32,868 nucleotides of DNA from W0P33-017 sp963640395 (lineage in GTDB: Bacteria; Bacillota; Clostridia; Lachnospirales; Lachnospiraceae), in the NCBI GenBank assembly GCA_963640395.1, contig CAVHZH010000014.1:1-32868 (forward strand), read 5' to 3'. The first letter of the stretch is position 1, and every line of letters starts with the position of its first letter. The notes under the pieces are model-generated. The model did no database searches. It worked only from the letters and a program-made list of their open reading frames with translations, and was not told the origin of the DNA. A program made the translations under genes and the position numbers. Of the stretch, positions 25,342 through 32,868 are shown piece after piece.

Positions 25342-26886
25342 ATGAGCGTGACAACGTTTGCGGCAATTTATGTAGGTTCCTATGAGGTGAGCCTGAAGGT
25401 ATTTGAGATTTCAGAAAAGAAAAAAATCCGCGCGGTCGATTTTATCCGCAGCCGCGTACAACTCGGAAAGGATGCATTTCACGGGCGCAGGGTCGGTTAT
25501 GAGTTGGTCGATGATATGTGTGATGTATTGCTCGAGTTTTGCAGGATCATGGATGGATACCGTGTGGATGCGTATGAGGCATATGCGGGACCGGCATTGT
25601 ATCAGGCGGCGAACTGCCTGTTTGTGCTCGACCAGATCGAGCGGCGCACCGGCATCCAGTTGCGGCTGCTGCGCAATTCAGAGCATCGTTTTTTGTCCTA
25701 TAAGTGTGCGACCTCCAAGCCGGAATTTGACCGGATGATCGAGGAGAGTGCGGCATTTGTCAATGTCGGCGGCGGAGAATTGCAAATTACTTTATTTGTG
25801 CATGGGGAAGTGCTCACGACGCAGCATCTCGTGCTCGGAACGATGCGTCTCGCGCAGTTGTTTTCCGACGGCAGTATGCGTCCCGAGCATACGCGTAAGC
25901 AGATGAAGGAGCTGATCGACAAGGAAATGAGTGTGTTTAAGGCACAGTATTACCAGAACCGCACGATCAAGTATCTCATACTGACCGGAGATTACAGCAC
26001 GGAGATCATGCGTTGCATGGATAAAAATCTTGATGATATGACAGTGGATGCCGGAAGACTTTCCGGTTATCTCAAGCATCTGGAAAAACGGGACAACGAG
26101 CATATTGCGGAGGAGCTTGGACTTTCGGATGATTCGGATCGGCTGCTGATCCCGTCGATCATCCTGTACCGTCGGATCGTGGAGACACTTTCGGCGGATG
26201 CCGTCTGGGTGCCCGGTATCGACATCAGCGATGGTATTGTCTATGACTATGCGCTGCGCAACCACTACATGAAGCCGATCCATGATTTTGAGAAGGATGT
26301 GATCTCGGCGGCGCGTTCACTGTCGCAGCGCTATATGAGCTATTCACCGCATATCGATGCGCTCGTGGAAATGAGCACGCTGATCTATGATGCGATGAAA
26401 AAGACACATGGAATGGGAAAGCATGAAAAGCTGCTGTTACAGACGGCGGCAGTGCTGCACGACTGCGGCAAGTATGTGAGCTTTGCCAATGCACCGCAGT
26501 GTGCCTATGACATTATCCTCGCGTCGGAGATCATGGGGCTTACGCATCAGGATCGCGTGATTGTCGCCAGCATTGTCAAATACAACACATATCCGCTCGC
26601 TCCCTACGAACAGGTCAGGGATGTGCTCGATCAGAAGAGTTATCTGATCGTCGCAAAATGCGCGGCGATCCTGCGGGTCGCAAATGCAATGGATCGCAGC
26701 CACAAGCAGAAATTTAAAAATGTGCGCGCGGTCCGCAAGGGCAAACAGCTTGTCATATCCTTGGAGACTTCGGATGGCATGATGCTCGAAAAGACGATGT
26801 TTGATACAAAGGCGGGCATGTTCGAGGATGTATTCAGCGTGCAGCCGGTTGTGAAGGAAAAACGGATTTATCATGTCTCTGAATAG
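25342..26886 (+). CDS. Ppx/GppA-like protein with C-terminal HD domain, active site degenerate
   Basis: This 514-residue protein has an exopolyphosphatase-like N-terminal half (about 1-300) and an HD domain (about 320-490, His373-Asp374 in VLHDCGKYVSF). Members of the family hydrolyse polyphosphate or pppGpp. The N-terminal phosphate motif, normally D-x-G-S, reads AAIYVGSYE here, with Tyr10 in place of Asp. The glycine motif VNVGGGE is kept (140-146). The central Arg and acidic motifs (family ATSALR and EEA) appear as YAGPALYQAAN and NSEHRFL. Catalysis at the Ppx site is therefore doubtful, while the HD site looks usable. GAGGAGAGGG precedes the ATG. It is adjacent to ppk1, fitting a polyphosphate or alarmone-linked role (inference). 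Confidence 0.8.
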   Translation: MSVTTFAAIYVGSYEVSLKVFEISEKKKIRAVDFIRSRVQLGKDAFHGRRVGYELVDDMCDVLLEFCRIMDGYRVDAYEAYAGPALYQAANCLFVLDQIERRTGIQLRLLRNSEHRFLSYKCATSKPEFDRMIEESAAFVNVGGGELQITLFVHGEVLTTQHLVLGTMRLAQLFSDGSMRPEHTRKQMKELIDKEMSVFKAQYYQNRTIKYLILTGDYSTEIMRCMDKNLDDMTVDAGRLSGYLKHLEKRDNEHIAEELGLSDDSDRLLIPSIILYRRIVETLSADAVWVPGIDISDGIVYDYALRNHYMKPIHDFEKDVISAARSLSQRYMSYSPHIDALVEMSTLIYDAMKKTHGMGKHEKLLLQTAAVLHDCGKYVSFANAPQCAYDIILASEIMGLTHQDRVIVASIVKYNTYPLAPYEQVRDVLDQKSYLIVAKCAAILRVANAMDRSHKQKFKNVRAVRKGKQLVISLETSDGMMLEKTMFDTKAGMFEDVFSVQPVVKEKRIYHVSE

Positions 26887-26932
26887 TATGCAGTTGCAAA
26901 ATCACGGCAGACGGAGACAGAATGGGGGAAAT

Positions 26933-29056
26933 ATGGAAAAAGAAAAAACAATAGATTATGCAAATGCAAAATATTATGAGAACCGCGAGCTGAGCTGGCT
27001 GAAATTCGACCACCGCGTATTAGCCGAGGCACGTGACAAATCGATCCCGCTGTTGGAGCGGACAAAGTTTGTCAGTATCACCTCATCGAATCTGGATGAG
27101 TTTTTCATGGTGCGTGTCGCATCCTTAAAGGACATGGTGCACGCAAAATACAAGAAAACGGATATTGCGGGGCTGACAGCCACGCAGCAGCTCGAGAAGA
27201 TCAACCGGGCGACCAGACAACTGGTGGAGCTGCAATATTCGACCTATACCCGTTCCCTGCAGCCGCAGCTTCGCGCACAGGGCATCTATGTGTATGACAG
27301 GATGGAGGAGCTGAGTGAGGCGCAGCGCCGCTCGGCAGAGCAGTATTTTGAGGAGATCGTCTATCCGGTGCTCACCCCGATGGCGGTAGACGCATCACGG
27401 CCGTTCCCACTGATCCGCAACAAGACGTTGAATATCGGTGCGCTGATCCGAAAGGAGGAGGAAAACGTGTTTGCGACCGTACAGGTGCCGTCCGTGCTGC
27501 CGCGGCTCGTCCCGCTCCCGACAGAAGCAGAGGACGAGTATGCCTTTGTCCTGCTGGAACAGTTGATCATACACAATATCGGAAAGCTTTTTTCCAACTA
27601 TCAGGTGTTGTGCACAAGCCCTTACCGGATCATGCGGAATGCGGATCTGCCGATCGATGAGGATGAGGCGAACGATTTGCTCAAGGAGATCGAAAAGCAG
27701 CTAAAGAAGCGTCAGTGGGGCGAGGTCATTCGTCTGGAGGTGGACAGCAGCATTGAGAAGGAGCTGTTATCGATCCTGAAAAAAGACCTGGATGTCGCAG
27801 GCGAGGATGTATTTAAGCTGAACGGTCCGCTGGATCTGACCTATTTAATGAAGCTGTACGGTCTTGATGGAAAGGACGATCTGCGCTATATGCCGTATCA
27901 GCCGCAGCCTGTTCCGCAGCTTGCCGGCATGGACAATATTTTTGATGCGATCAAGCAGGGCGATATTTTACTGCATCATCCGTACCAGACATTCCAGCCA
28001 GTCGTGGATTTTATCCGTCAGGCGGCGAATGATCCGCAGGTACTCGCGATCAAGCAGACGCTCTACCGCGTGAGCGGAAATTCACCGATCATCGCATCAC
28101 TGGCACAGGCGGCCGAGAATGGCAAGCAGGTGACGGTTTTGGTCGAGCTGAAAGCGCGTTTTGACGAGGAAAATAATATCGTATGGGCGAAAAAGCTGGA
28201 GAAGGCGGGCTGCCACGTGATCTATGGTCTGGTCGGGCTGAAGACACACAGCAAGATCGCGCTCGTTGTGCGCAAGGAGGAAAACGGAATCTGCCGTTAT
28301 GTACATCTGGGTACAGGCAATTACAACGATTCGACGGCAAAGCTGTACACGGATTGCGGTATTTTCACCTGCTCCGAGGCGATCGGGGAAGATGCGACCG
28401 CAGTATTTAACATGCTGTCCGGTTATTCCGAGCCGCTGAGCTGGAATCATCTGGTTGTGGCACCGATCTGGATGCGCAAGAAGTTTTTAAAGCTGATCCG
28501 CAGGGAAACCCGCAATGCGCTTGACGGCAAGGAGGCGCGCATCGAGGCGAAAATGAATTCGCTGTGCGACCAGCAGATCATCGCGGCATTGTACGAGGCA
28601 TCGGCTGCGGGTGTGCAGATTGATCTGATCGTGCGTGGGATCTGCTGTCTGAGGGTCGGCATTCCGGGTGTGAGTGAGAATATCCGTGTGCGTTCGATCG
28701 TAGGCAATTTCCTCGAGCACAGCCGTATTTTCTATTTTCATAATAACGGCAATGAAGAATATTATATGGGTAGTGCCGACTGGATGCCTCGAAATCTGGA
28801 CCGCCGTGTGGAGATCATTTTCCCGGTGCTCGATGATAAGCTGCAGCGGCAGGTGCGTCATATCCTGGAGGTCGAGCTGGAGGACAATGTCAAGGCACAT
28901 CTGATGCTGGCGGACGGCACCTATGCCAAGCAGGACAAACGCGGGAAGGTGCTCGTCAATTCCCAGCAGCAGTTTTGTGATGAGGCAGTCGCACAGAGCG
29001 AATCGGAGGATGATGAGTTCCGGGAGCGTGTATTTATTCCCGCAGAGCCGAAATAA
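26933..29056 (+). CDS. ppk1: polyphosphate kinase 1
   Basis: This 707-residue enzyme makes inorganic polyphosphate from ATP. The N-terminal domain begins YYENRELSWLKFDHRVL. The catalytic domains hold two conserved histidines: His439 in LKTHSKIALVVRKEENG and His458 in RYVHLGTGNYNDSTAKLY. Their 19-residue spacing equals that of E. coli His435 and His454, the former being the phospho-histidine. IRGICCLRVGIPGVSENIRV and SADWMPRNLDRRVEI are further signatures. I start at 26933, with GGGGGAA just before it. The open frame begins at 26873 inside the preceding gene and adds a non-conserved tail. It lies directly behind the Ppx-like gene. Confidence 0.93.
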   Translation: MEKEKTIDYANAKYYENRELSWLKFDHRVLAEARDKSIPLLERTKFVSITSSNLDEFFMVRVASLKDMVHAKYKKTDIAGLTATQQLEKINRATRQLVELQYSTYTRSLQPQLRAQGIYVYDRMEELSEAQRRSAEQYFEEIVYPVLTPMAVDASRPFPLIRNKTLNIGALIRKEEENVFATVQVPSVLPRLVPLPTEAEDEYAFVLLEQLIIHNIGKLFSNYQVLCTSPYRIMRNADLPIDEDEANDLLKEIEKQLKKRQWGEVIRLEVDSSIEKELLSILKKDLDVAGEDVFKLNGPLDLTYLMKLYGLDGKDDLRYMPYQPQPVPQLAGMDNIFDAIKQGDILLHHPYQTFQPVVDFIRQAANDPQVLAIKQTLYRVSGNSPIIASLAQAAENGKQVTVLVELKARFDEENNIVWAKKLEKAGCHVIYGLVGLKTHSKIALVVRKEENGICRYVHLGTGNYNDSTAKLYTDCGIFTCSEAIGEDATAVFNMLSGYSEPLSWNHLVVAPIWMRKKFLKLIRRETRNALDGKEARIEAKMNSLCDQQIIAALYEASAAGVQIDLIVRGICCLRVGIPGVSENIRVRSIVGNFLEHSRIFYFHNNGNEEYYMGSADWMPRNLDRRVEIIFPVLDDKLQRQVRHILEVELEDNVKAHLMLADGTYAKQDKRGKVLVNSQQQFCDEAVAQSESEDDEFRERVFIPAEPK

Positions 29057-29090
29057 AACATAACAAAGTAGTACAGTAAGGAACAAAGGC

Positions 29091-29912
29091 ATGAGTAAAA
29101 TTATATTTTCAGATTTAGACGGCACGTTGCTGAACAATAAGAAACAGGTATCAGAGGGAGATCGGGAAGCGATCCGGCGCGCGACACGCGCCGGACACTC
29201 CTTTGTGATCGCGACGGGCAGACCGTTTGAGAGTGCAAAAAGGATCTCTGATTCGCTCGGCTTGAATGAGGAGGGCTGCTACATTGTATCCTATAACGGT
29301 GCACATGTGTATGATTGCTTCCGACAGGAGGCGCTGCTGCACCGGACGCTTGCGCGGAATGTCGTAGAGGAGCTGTTTGCGCGTGCGGATGCGGCAGGGT
29401 TGTATATTCACACCTACCAGAATGGGGAGATTTTGACAAAGGCGGACACCGAGGAGCTGGAGTGGTACGTCAGCCGCACGAACCTCACACCGGTGCCGCG
29501 CGCGGACGTATTGGATTATCTGACGACCGAGCCGTGTAAAATGATCGTGATCAATATCCGCGAGCATGACAGGCTGGAGCAGTTCCGTGCACAGAACGAG
29601 GAGTGGTCACACGGAAAATTCCGGATGATCTTTTCGAGTCCGCAGTATTTAGAGATCGTTCCGGACGGCGTATCAAAGCAGATGGGAATTCATTTTCTGG
29701 CAGATAAGCTGGGTGTCGATCCGGCAGATACGATCGCCATCGGGGATGAGATGAATGACTGTGAAATGATTGAGGCGGCAGGGATCGGTGTTGCGGTGAG
29801 CAACGCCAATCCGCGCGTGAAGCAGATCGCCGATTATGTGACTGTGGCGACCAACAATGAGAATGCGGTCGCAGAAGTCATCGACCGGCTTGTACTCGGA
29901 ACAGAGAAATAA
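29091..29912 (+). CDS. Cof-type HAD-superfamily phosphatase
   Basis: This is a 273-residue cytosolic haloacid-dehalogenase hydrolase of the IIB (Cof/YidA) type, which dephosphorylates sugar phosphates, flavin precursors and similar small molecules. Motif I is FSDLDGTLL, with nucleophile Asp8 and Asp10. Motif II is VIATGRP. Motif III/IV is IAIGDEMNDCEMIEAAGIGV, with the metal-binding Asp pair, followed by AVSNANPRVKQIADYVT. The large cap domain covers about residues 85-190. The substrate cannot be deduced. It follows ppk1 by 34 bases and may be co-transcribed. It ends 7 bases from the convergent PHP gene. Confidence 0.88.
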   Translation: MSKIIFSDLDGTLLNNKKQVSEGDREAIRRATRAGHSFVIATGRPFESAKRISDSLGLNEEGCYIVSYNGAHVYDCFRQEALLHRTLARNVVEELFARADAAGLYIHTYQNGEILTKADTEELEWYVSRTNLTPVPRADVLDYLTTEPCKMIVINIREHDRLEQFRAQNEEWSHGKFRMIFSSPQYLEIVPDGVSKQMGIHFLADKLGVDPADTIAIGDEMNDCEMIEAAGIGVAVSNANPRVKQIADYVTVATNNENAVAEVIDRLVLGTEK

Positions 29913-29919
29913 GGAAGTA

Positions 29920-30789
29920 TTATGGATGGGCTGCGAGAATCTCTGCATGCTTCTGTTGGATTGCATCCAGCAGGGAATATGGAATGTAGAGCTTTCCGCG
30001 GCCTTTTCCAAGCCACAGATCCGGTTTGTTGATTCCGTGGAAATCAGAACCGCCAGATATGAGCAACCCCTCGGAGCGTGCAAGCTCCTTGTAGATCTGT
30101 TCATCGGCGGGTGTGTTTTCAGAATAGATTGCTTCAATGCCGCACAGTCCATGTGCTTTCATTTCGGCGATCATGCGCATCAGCTTTGCATGTTCGATAT
30201 GATACATGACCGGATGGGCGAGGATCGGCACACCGCCTGCCGCTAAAATATAGTCTGCGGCATCCATCGGAGTGACTTTGGGACGTCCGACGTAGCAAGG
30301 GCAGCCCTCGCCGATATATTTGCGAAATGCGGTCCGCATGTCGGGGATATAGCCGTGGTCAAGCAGGTATCTGGCGATGTGTGCACGGGTGATAACGGCG
30401 TCGGGAAAGCATTCCTCGAGTGCCTCCTGTGTGATGTCAAATCCAACGGCGCGCAGCTTTTCTAACATATAGACATTGCGGTTGTCTCTGGATGCCCGGA
30501 AATCCGCCATCTGTTTCTGTAATGTTTCATTTTTGGTATCAATGTAGAGCCCAAGCACATGAATCTCGGTTTCTTCATATTCGGTCGATAATTCGACACC
30601 GGGGATCAGCTCGATCCCTGCCTGTGCTGCAGCGGCAGATGCCTCCGCGATGCCGTCTGTCGTGTCGTGGTCGGTCAGCGCAAAGGCGGAAAGCCCGGCG
30701 CGGACTGCCTCGGCGACGAGCTCGGTTGGTGTGCAGGTTCCGTCTGATGCATTGGAATGTACATGCAGATCTATGATACGTGTATCCAT
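29920..30789 (-). CDS. PHP-domain phosphoesterase (RNase AM / TrpH-like)
   Basis: This is a 289-residue polymerase-and-histidinol-phosphatase domain enzyme. The metal site is seen in IIDLHVHSNASDGTCTP (His9, His11), FALTDHDTTDGI, IPGVELSTEY, VPILAHPVMY and the C-terminal GSDFHG (Asp249, His251). The insertion with TRAHIARYLLDHGY is typical of the TrpH/YciV group, which removes phosphate from 3',5'-nucleoside bisphosphates and trims RNA 5' ends. That activity is inferred from family. The start at 30789 has AGGAGGTCATCC upstream on the minus strand. The longer frame from 30816 runs through that site. It is the only gene on the minus strand in the window. Confidence 0.88.
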   Translation of the reverse strand: MDTRIIDLHVHSNASDGTCTPTELVAEAVRAGLSAFALTDHDTTDGIAEASAAAAQAGIELIPGVELSTEYEETEIHVLGLYIDTKNETLQKQMADFRASRDNRNVYMLEKLRAVGFDITQEALEECFPDAVITRAHIARYLLDHGYIPDMRTAFRKYIGEGCPCYVGRPKVTPMDAADYILAAGGVPILAHPVMYHIEHAKLMRMIAEMKAHGLCGIEAIYSENTPADEQIYKELARSEGLLISGGSDFHGINKPDLWLGKGRGKLYIPYSLLDAIQQKHAEILAAHP

Positions 30790-31354
30790 AGGATGACCTC
30801 CTTGTTTGTTGTACAAATTTATTTATATGGCTGTCGGGCACAGCAGTATCCCGATCAGACTGCTCCAATTGCCCAGCGGTGTCTCGCTTTGTTTCGCCAA
30901 GTACCGCTGTCTTTGTTTACAAGCTCGCACCTCGCCGGACAAACGTCGCATCTGACGGGAACTGCTGTACCTGCCGCCATTCACTGAATGAGCAGCAAGA
31001 TCAGACATGTTTTTGCTCGCGCTGCTACGTTTACGAAGTGTTCATAACGTGGATAGGGAATGCGCGTTCACATGCATCCAGCAGGTACTTTGGAGCGGCT
31101 GGTACTTAGTGACCGTAGTTTGGTCACTTATGTACCATTGCCAGCGACAAGTAGCGGGAGCGTGCCTGCGATACATGTGCGCGCATGACCAAAAACATAA
31201 CATATGGCTGCTGTATCTGTCCGCTATATAATTATAATAACGAAAGCAAAACAGACATGTTTGCGGTGGCTGCGTACTGTTGGAGCTACAACTACCGTGC
31301 ATATACAGTAGCATATTGCGGCAAAAAAAAGAAGTAGAAAAAGCAAAAAAATAC
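30790..31354. other. gene-poor spacer with several inverted repeats
   Basis: I find no credible gene in these 565 bases: the open frames have no ribosome-binding site and their translations have no family-like pattern. Structures seen are AGCAGCAA (30991-30998) facing TTGC and GCTGCT (to 31026), a perfect CATTCA-C-TGAATG (30978-30990), and a hairpin GGTAC..AGTGACC/GGTCACT..GTACC (31101-31136). An 11-base direct repeat CAGACATGTTT occurs at 31002 and 31252, and two TATAAT-like words lie at 31227-31238. It should contain the minus-strand PHP promoter. A non-coding RNA or decayed element is possible but not shown. Confidence 0.5.
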
Positions 31355-31383
31355 TTGACGCGCGACGGGCACTATGGTATGGT
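31355..31383 (+). promoter_or_regulatory. promoter of the infC-rpmI-rplT operon
   Basis: TTGACG (31355-31360) and TATGGT (31378-31383) lie 17 bases apart. Transcription would start near 31390, leaving a leader of about 240 bases before infC. Confidence 0.75.
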
Positions 31384-31389
31384 AAATGA

Positions 31390-31551
31390 GTTGAAAACAG
31401 CAAGTAGAGTATCCACTCTCACCTTAGCACAATCGCGTGACTCGGGTTTATAAGTATTCGATGATGATTCAGACTGGTTTTATGATTCGCCGGTCGTAGA
31501 GTTATGAATCGGATGTGACAGGTGGATGCAGTTGTGTATCCGCTTTTTTTT
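31390..31551 (+). promoter_or_regulatory. infC leader with attenuator, probable L20-responsive leader
   Basis: The leader has a long-range helix, GATTCA-GACTGG (31466-31477) with CCGGTC (31490-31495) and, across a nine-base bulge, TGAATC (31505-31510). An intrinsic terminator follows: GTGGATGC (31522-31529), loop AGTTGT, GTATCCGC (31536-31543), eight T. A terminator inside the leader of infC-rpmI-rplT fits the known autoregulation by L20 in Firmicutes, where L20 binding favours termination. The assignment to that family is by position and architecture, without a covariance search. Confidence 0.65.
31522..31551 (+). terminator. leader terminator upstream of infC
   Basis: An eight-pair stem with two wobble pairs is followed by an uninterrupted run of eight T. 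It lies 77 bases before the infC start codon, after the promoter, so it must act as an attenuator. Confidence 0.8.
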
Positions 31552-31628
31552 CGAGTAAAGGCTGCTGTTTGAGAGACTGTTGTATGAGTCAGATTCAATT
31601 TCAATATGAAAAATGGAGGTGTGGTGTC

Positions 31629-32135
31629 ATTAGCGAATTAATGATTAACGAACAGATTAGAGACAAAGAGGTTCGTGTGATTGGAGAGAACGGAGATCAG
31701 TTAGGTGTTATGCCGATCAAGGAGGCAATGCGGCTGGCAGATGAAGCAGAGCTGGATCTGGTGAAGATCGCGCCTACGGCAAAGCCGCCTGTATGCAAGA
31801 TCGTAGATTACGGTAAATATCGATATGAGCTTGCACGTAAGGAAAAGGATGCAAGAAAAAAGCAAAAAACGGTGGAACTGAAGGAAGTACGTCTTTCTCC
31901 GAATATTGATTCCAATGATCTGAATACAAAGATCAATGCTGCCAGAAAGTTTATCGGAAAAGGAAATAAGGTGAAGATCACACTTCGTTTCCGCGGCAGG
32001 GAGATGGCACATATGCAGCAGAGCCGTCATATTCTGGACGACATTGCAGCGCAGCTGGCTGATATTGCAGTCGTAGAGAAAGCGCCGAAGCAGGAGGGCA
32101 GAAGCCTTGCGATGGTGCTTGGAGAGAAAAAATAA
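31629..32135 (+). CDS. infC: translation initiation factor IF-3, AUU start
   Basis: This is a 168-residue IF-3 that checks start-codon pairing on the 30S subunit. The N-domain begins with ELMINEQIRDKEVRVIGENG and the C-domain has KTVELKEVRLSPNIDSNDL and KVKITLRFRGREMAHMQQ. The start is ATT at 31629, with GGAGGT (31615-31620) at proper distance. The next in-frame ATG (31641) lies 21 bases from that site, and upstream in-frame ATGs (31515, 31584) give non-family tails with no proper site. AUU starts are well known for infC in E. coli and Bacillus and let IF-3 repress its own translation. First gene of the operon, with L35 and L20 behind it. Confidence 0.93.
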   Translation: MSELMINEQIRDKEVRVIGENGDQLGVMPIKEAMRLADEAELDLVKIAPTAKPPVCKIVDYGKYRYELARKEKDARKKQKTVELKEVRLSPNIDSNDLNTKINAARKFIGKGNKVKITLRFRGREMAHMQQSRHILDDIAAQLADIAVVEKAPKQEGRSLAMVLGEKK

Positions 32136-32162
32136 GAAGAACATTTGAAGGAGGAATTCATT

Positions 32163-32360
32163 ATGCCTAAGATCAAAACAAAAAGAGCTGCTGCAAAGCG
32201 CTTTACAAAAACCGGTAGCGGAAACTTAAAGAGAAATAAAGCTTACAAGAGCCATATCTTAACCAAGAAATCTACAAAGCGTAAGAGAAATTTAAGACAG
32301 GCTGCAATGACAGATGCAACAAATGTAAAGACAATGAAGAAGATCTTACCTTATCTGTAA
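32163..32360 (+). CDS. rpmI: 50S ribosomal protein L35
   Basis: This is a 65-residue, very basic ribosomal protein starting MPKIKTKRAAAKRFTKTGSG, typical of L35. GGAGGAATTC lies just before the ATG at 32163. A frame from 32145 includes that site and is not used. It sits between infC and rplT as in most bacteria. Confidence 0.97.
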   Translation: MPKIKTKRAAAKRFTKTGSGNLKRNKAYKSHILTKKSTKRKRNLRQAAMTDATNVKTMKKILPYL

Positions 32361-32385
32361 GAGTTTGTGAAGGAGGAAATAAGAA

Positions 32386-32742
32386 ATGGCAAGAGTTAAA
32401 GGTGGTTTAAACGCTAAGAAGAAACATAATCGTACCTTAAAGTTAGCTAAGGGATACAGAGGAGCACGTTCAAAACAGTATCGTATTGCAAAGCAGTCAG
32501 TGATGAGAGCGCTGACCAGCTCATACGCAGGACGTAAGCAGAAGAAGAGACAGTTCCGTCAGTTATGGATCGCACGTATCAACGCTGCAGCACGTATGAA
32601 CGGTTTATCATACAGCAGATTGATGCACGGCTTAAAGTTAGCAGGTGTTGACATGAACCGCAAGATGTTAGCAGAGCTGGCTGTCAATGATGCAGAGGGA
32701 TTTGCAGCATTAGCAGAGGTAGCTAAGGCAAAGTTAGCTTAA
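32386..32742 (+). CDS. rplT: 50S ribosomal protein L20
   Basis: This 118-residue protein binds 23S rRNA early in 50S assembly and, in Firmicutes, the infC leader. It begins MARVKGGLNAKKKHNRTLKL with AKGYRGARSKQYRIAKQSVM following, as in the family. GAAGGAGGA precedes the ATG. It ends the operon ahead of the terminator at 32772. Confidence 0.97.
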   Translation: MARVKGGLNAKKKHNRTLKLAKGYRGARSKQYRIAKQSVMRALTSSYAGRKQKKRQFRQLWIARINAAARMNGLSYSRLMHGLKLAGVDMNRKMLAELAVNDAEGFAALAEVAKAKLA

Positions 32743-32771
32743 TCGTTAAAGATAGGATTGCTGAAAAATAA

Positions 32772-32808
32772 GGTGACAGGTATCGGTTTCGATATCTGCC
32801 ACCTTTTT
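32772..32808 (+). terminator. intrinsic terminator of infC-rpmI-rplT
   Basis: GGTGACAGGTATCG pairs with CGATATCTGCCACC over loop GTTT, with one mismatch and one wobble pair, followed by five T. The repeat element begins two bases later. Confidence 0.9.
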
Positions 32809-32810
32809 CT

Positions 32811-32868
32811 TTATGTAATAGGAAATTCCGATGAATTTCCCATTACACAAAAAGCCCTCCGGGCAGGA
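32811..32868 (+). repeat. structured interspersed repeat element, copy 2, cut by window end
   Basis: These 58 bases match 6843-6901 with one T-to-C change and one A fewer in the A-run. The inverted repeat GGAAATTC CGAT GAATTTCC is unchanged. As in copy 1, it starts right after the T-tract of a terminator. The rest of the element lies outside the window. Confidence 0.85.

Noticed and set aside
31227..31238. TATAATTATAAT as a promoter within the spacer
   Set aside because: No -35 box at a suitable distance was found on either strand.
30757..31314. Short open frames between the PHP gene and infC (for example 30757-30987 plus, 31042-31314 minus)
   Set aside because: No ribosome-binding sites, Cys/His/Arg-rich random composition and no recognisable domain.
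1..32868. CRISPR array, prophage, transposase or integrase
   Set aside because: No regularly spaced direct repeats and no mobile-element protein was seen. The window is core chromosome apart from the small repeat element.

Overview
The window looks like chromosomal DNA of a Gram-positive Clostridia, most likely the family Lachnospiraceae (Roseburia/Agathobacter-like). The support is PolC-type DNA polymerase, NAD-dependent ligase, the pyrH-frr-uppS-cdsA-dxr-rseP-ispG-polC gene order, strong AGGAGG ribosome-binding sites, mid GC content and a tRNA without an encoded CCA. This family assignment is inference from gene content, because no search could be run. Almost all genes lie on the + strand. 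The exceptions are one PHP-domain gene and its upstream spacer.

Layout. (1) 1-5215: a 5'-truncated acyltransferase gene, an isolated tRNA-Arg(CCG), a membrane-anchored SH3-repeat protein, the pseudouridine synthase RluF and DNA ligase LigA. (2) 5322-6784: MetA (Glu111, acetyl type) and a hypoxanthine/uracil-DNA-glycosylase-family protein, closed by a strong terminator. (3) 6843-6981: a structured repeat element whose first 59 bases recur at the right edge of the window. (4) 7000-13197: a nitrogen/polyamine island with a LuxR-type regulator, a P-II protein with an unusual T-loop, potABCD and agmatine deiminase. (5) 13373-25267: the growth operon (UMP kinase, ribosome recycling factor, undecaprenyl-PP synthase, CDP-DAG synthase, two MEP-pathway enzymes, site-2 protease, PolC) followed by pheA. 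(6) 25342-29912: a degenerate Ppx/GppA-HD protein, polyphosphate kinase and a Cof-type HAD phosphatase. (7) 29920-30789 on the minus strand: a PHP phosphoesterase. An approximately 570-base spacer without a convincing gene follows. (8) 31355-32808: the infC-rpmI-rplT operon with its own promoter, a leader attenuator of the L20-autoregulation kind, an AUU start on infC, and a terminator.

How the genes may work together. The P-II-pot-aguA cluster suggests uptake of polyamines or agmatine under nitrogen control, with ammonia released by agmatine deiminase. The growth operon joins nucleotide, translation, isoprenoid, lipid and replication functions. The ppx-like/ppk1 pair implies polyphosphate synthesis with a possibly non-catalytic partner.

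The observations most worth following up are the repeat with mutually exclusive hairpins, the P-II/polyamine island with its leader hairpin and Tyr-less T-loop, the Ppx homologue lacking its usual N-terminal Asp, and the unexplained spacer upstream of infC. Several genes start downstream of the longest open frame: metA, the LuxR gene, the P-II gene, potD, uppS, cdsA, ispG, ppk1, the PHP gene, infC and rpmI. The reasons are given in each entry.
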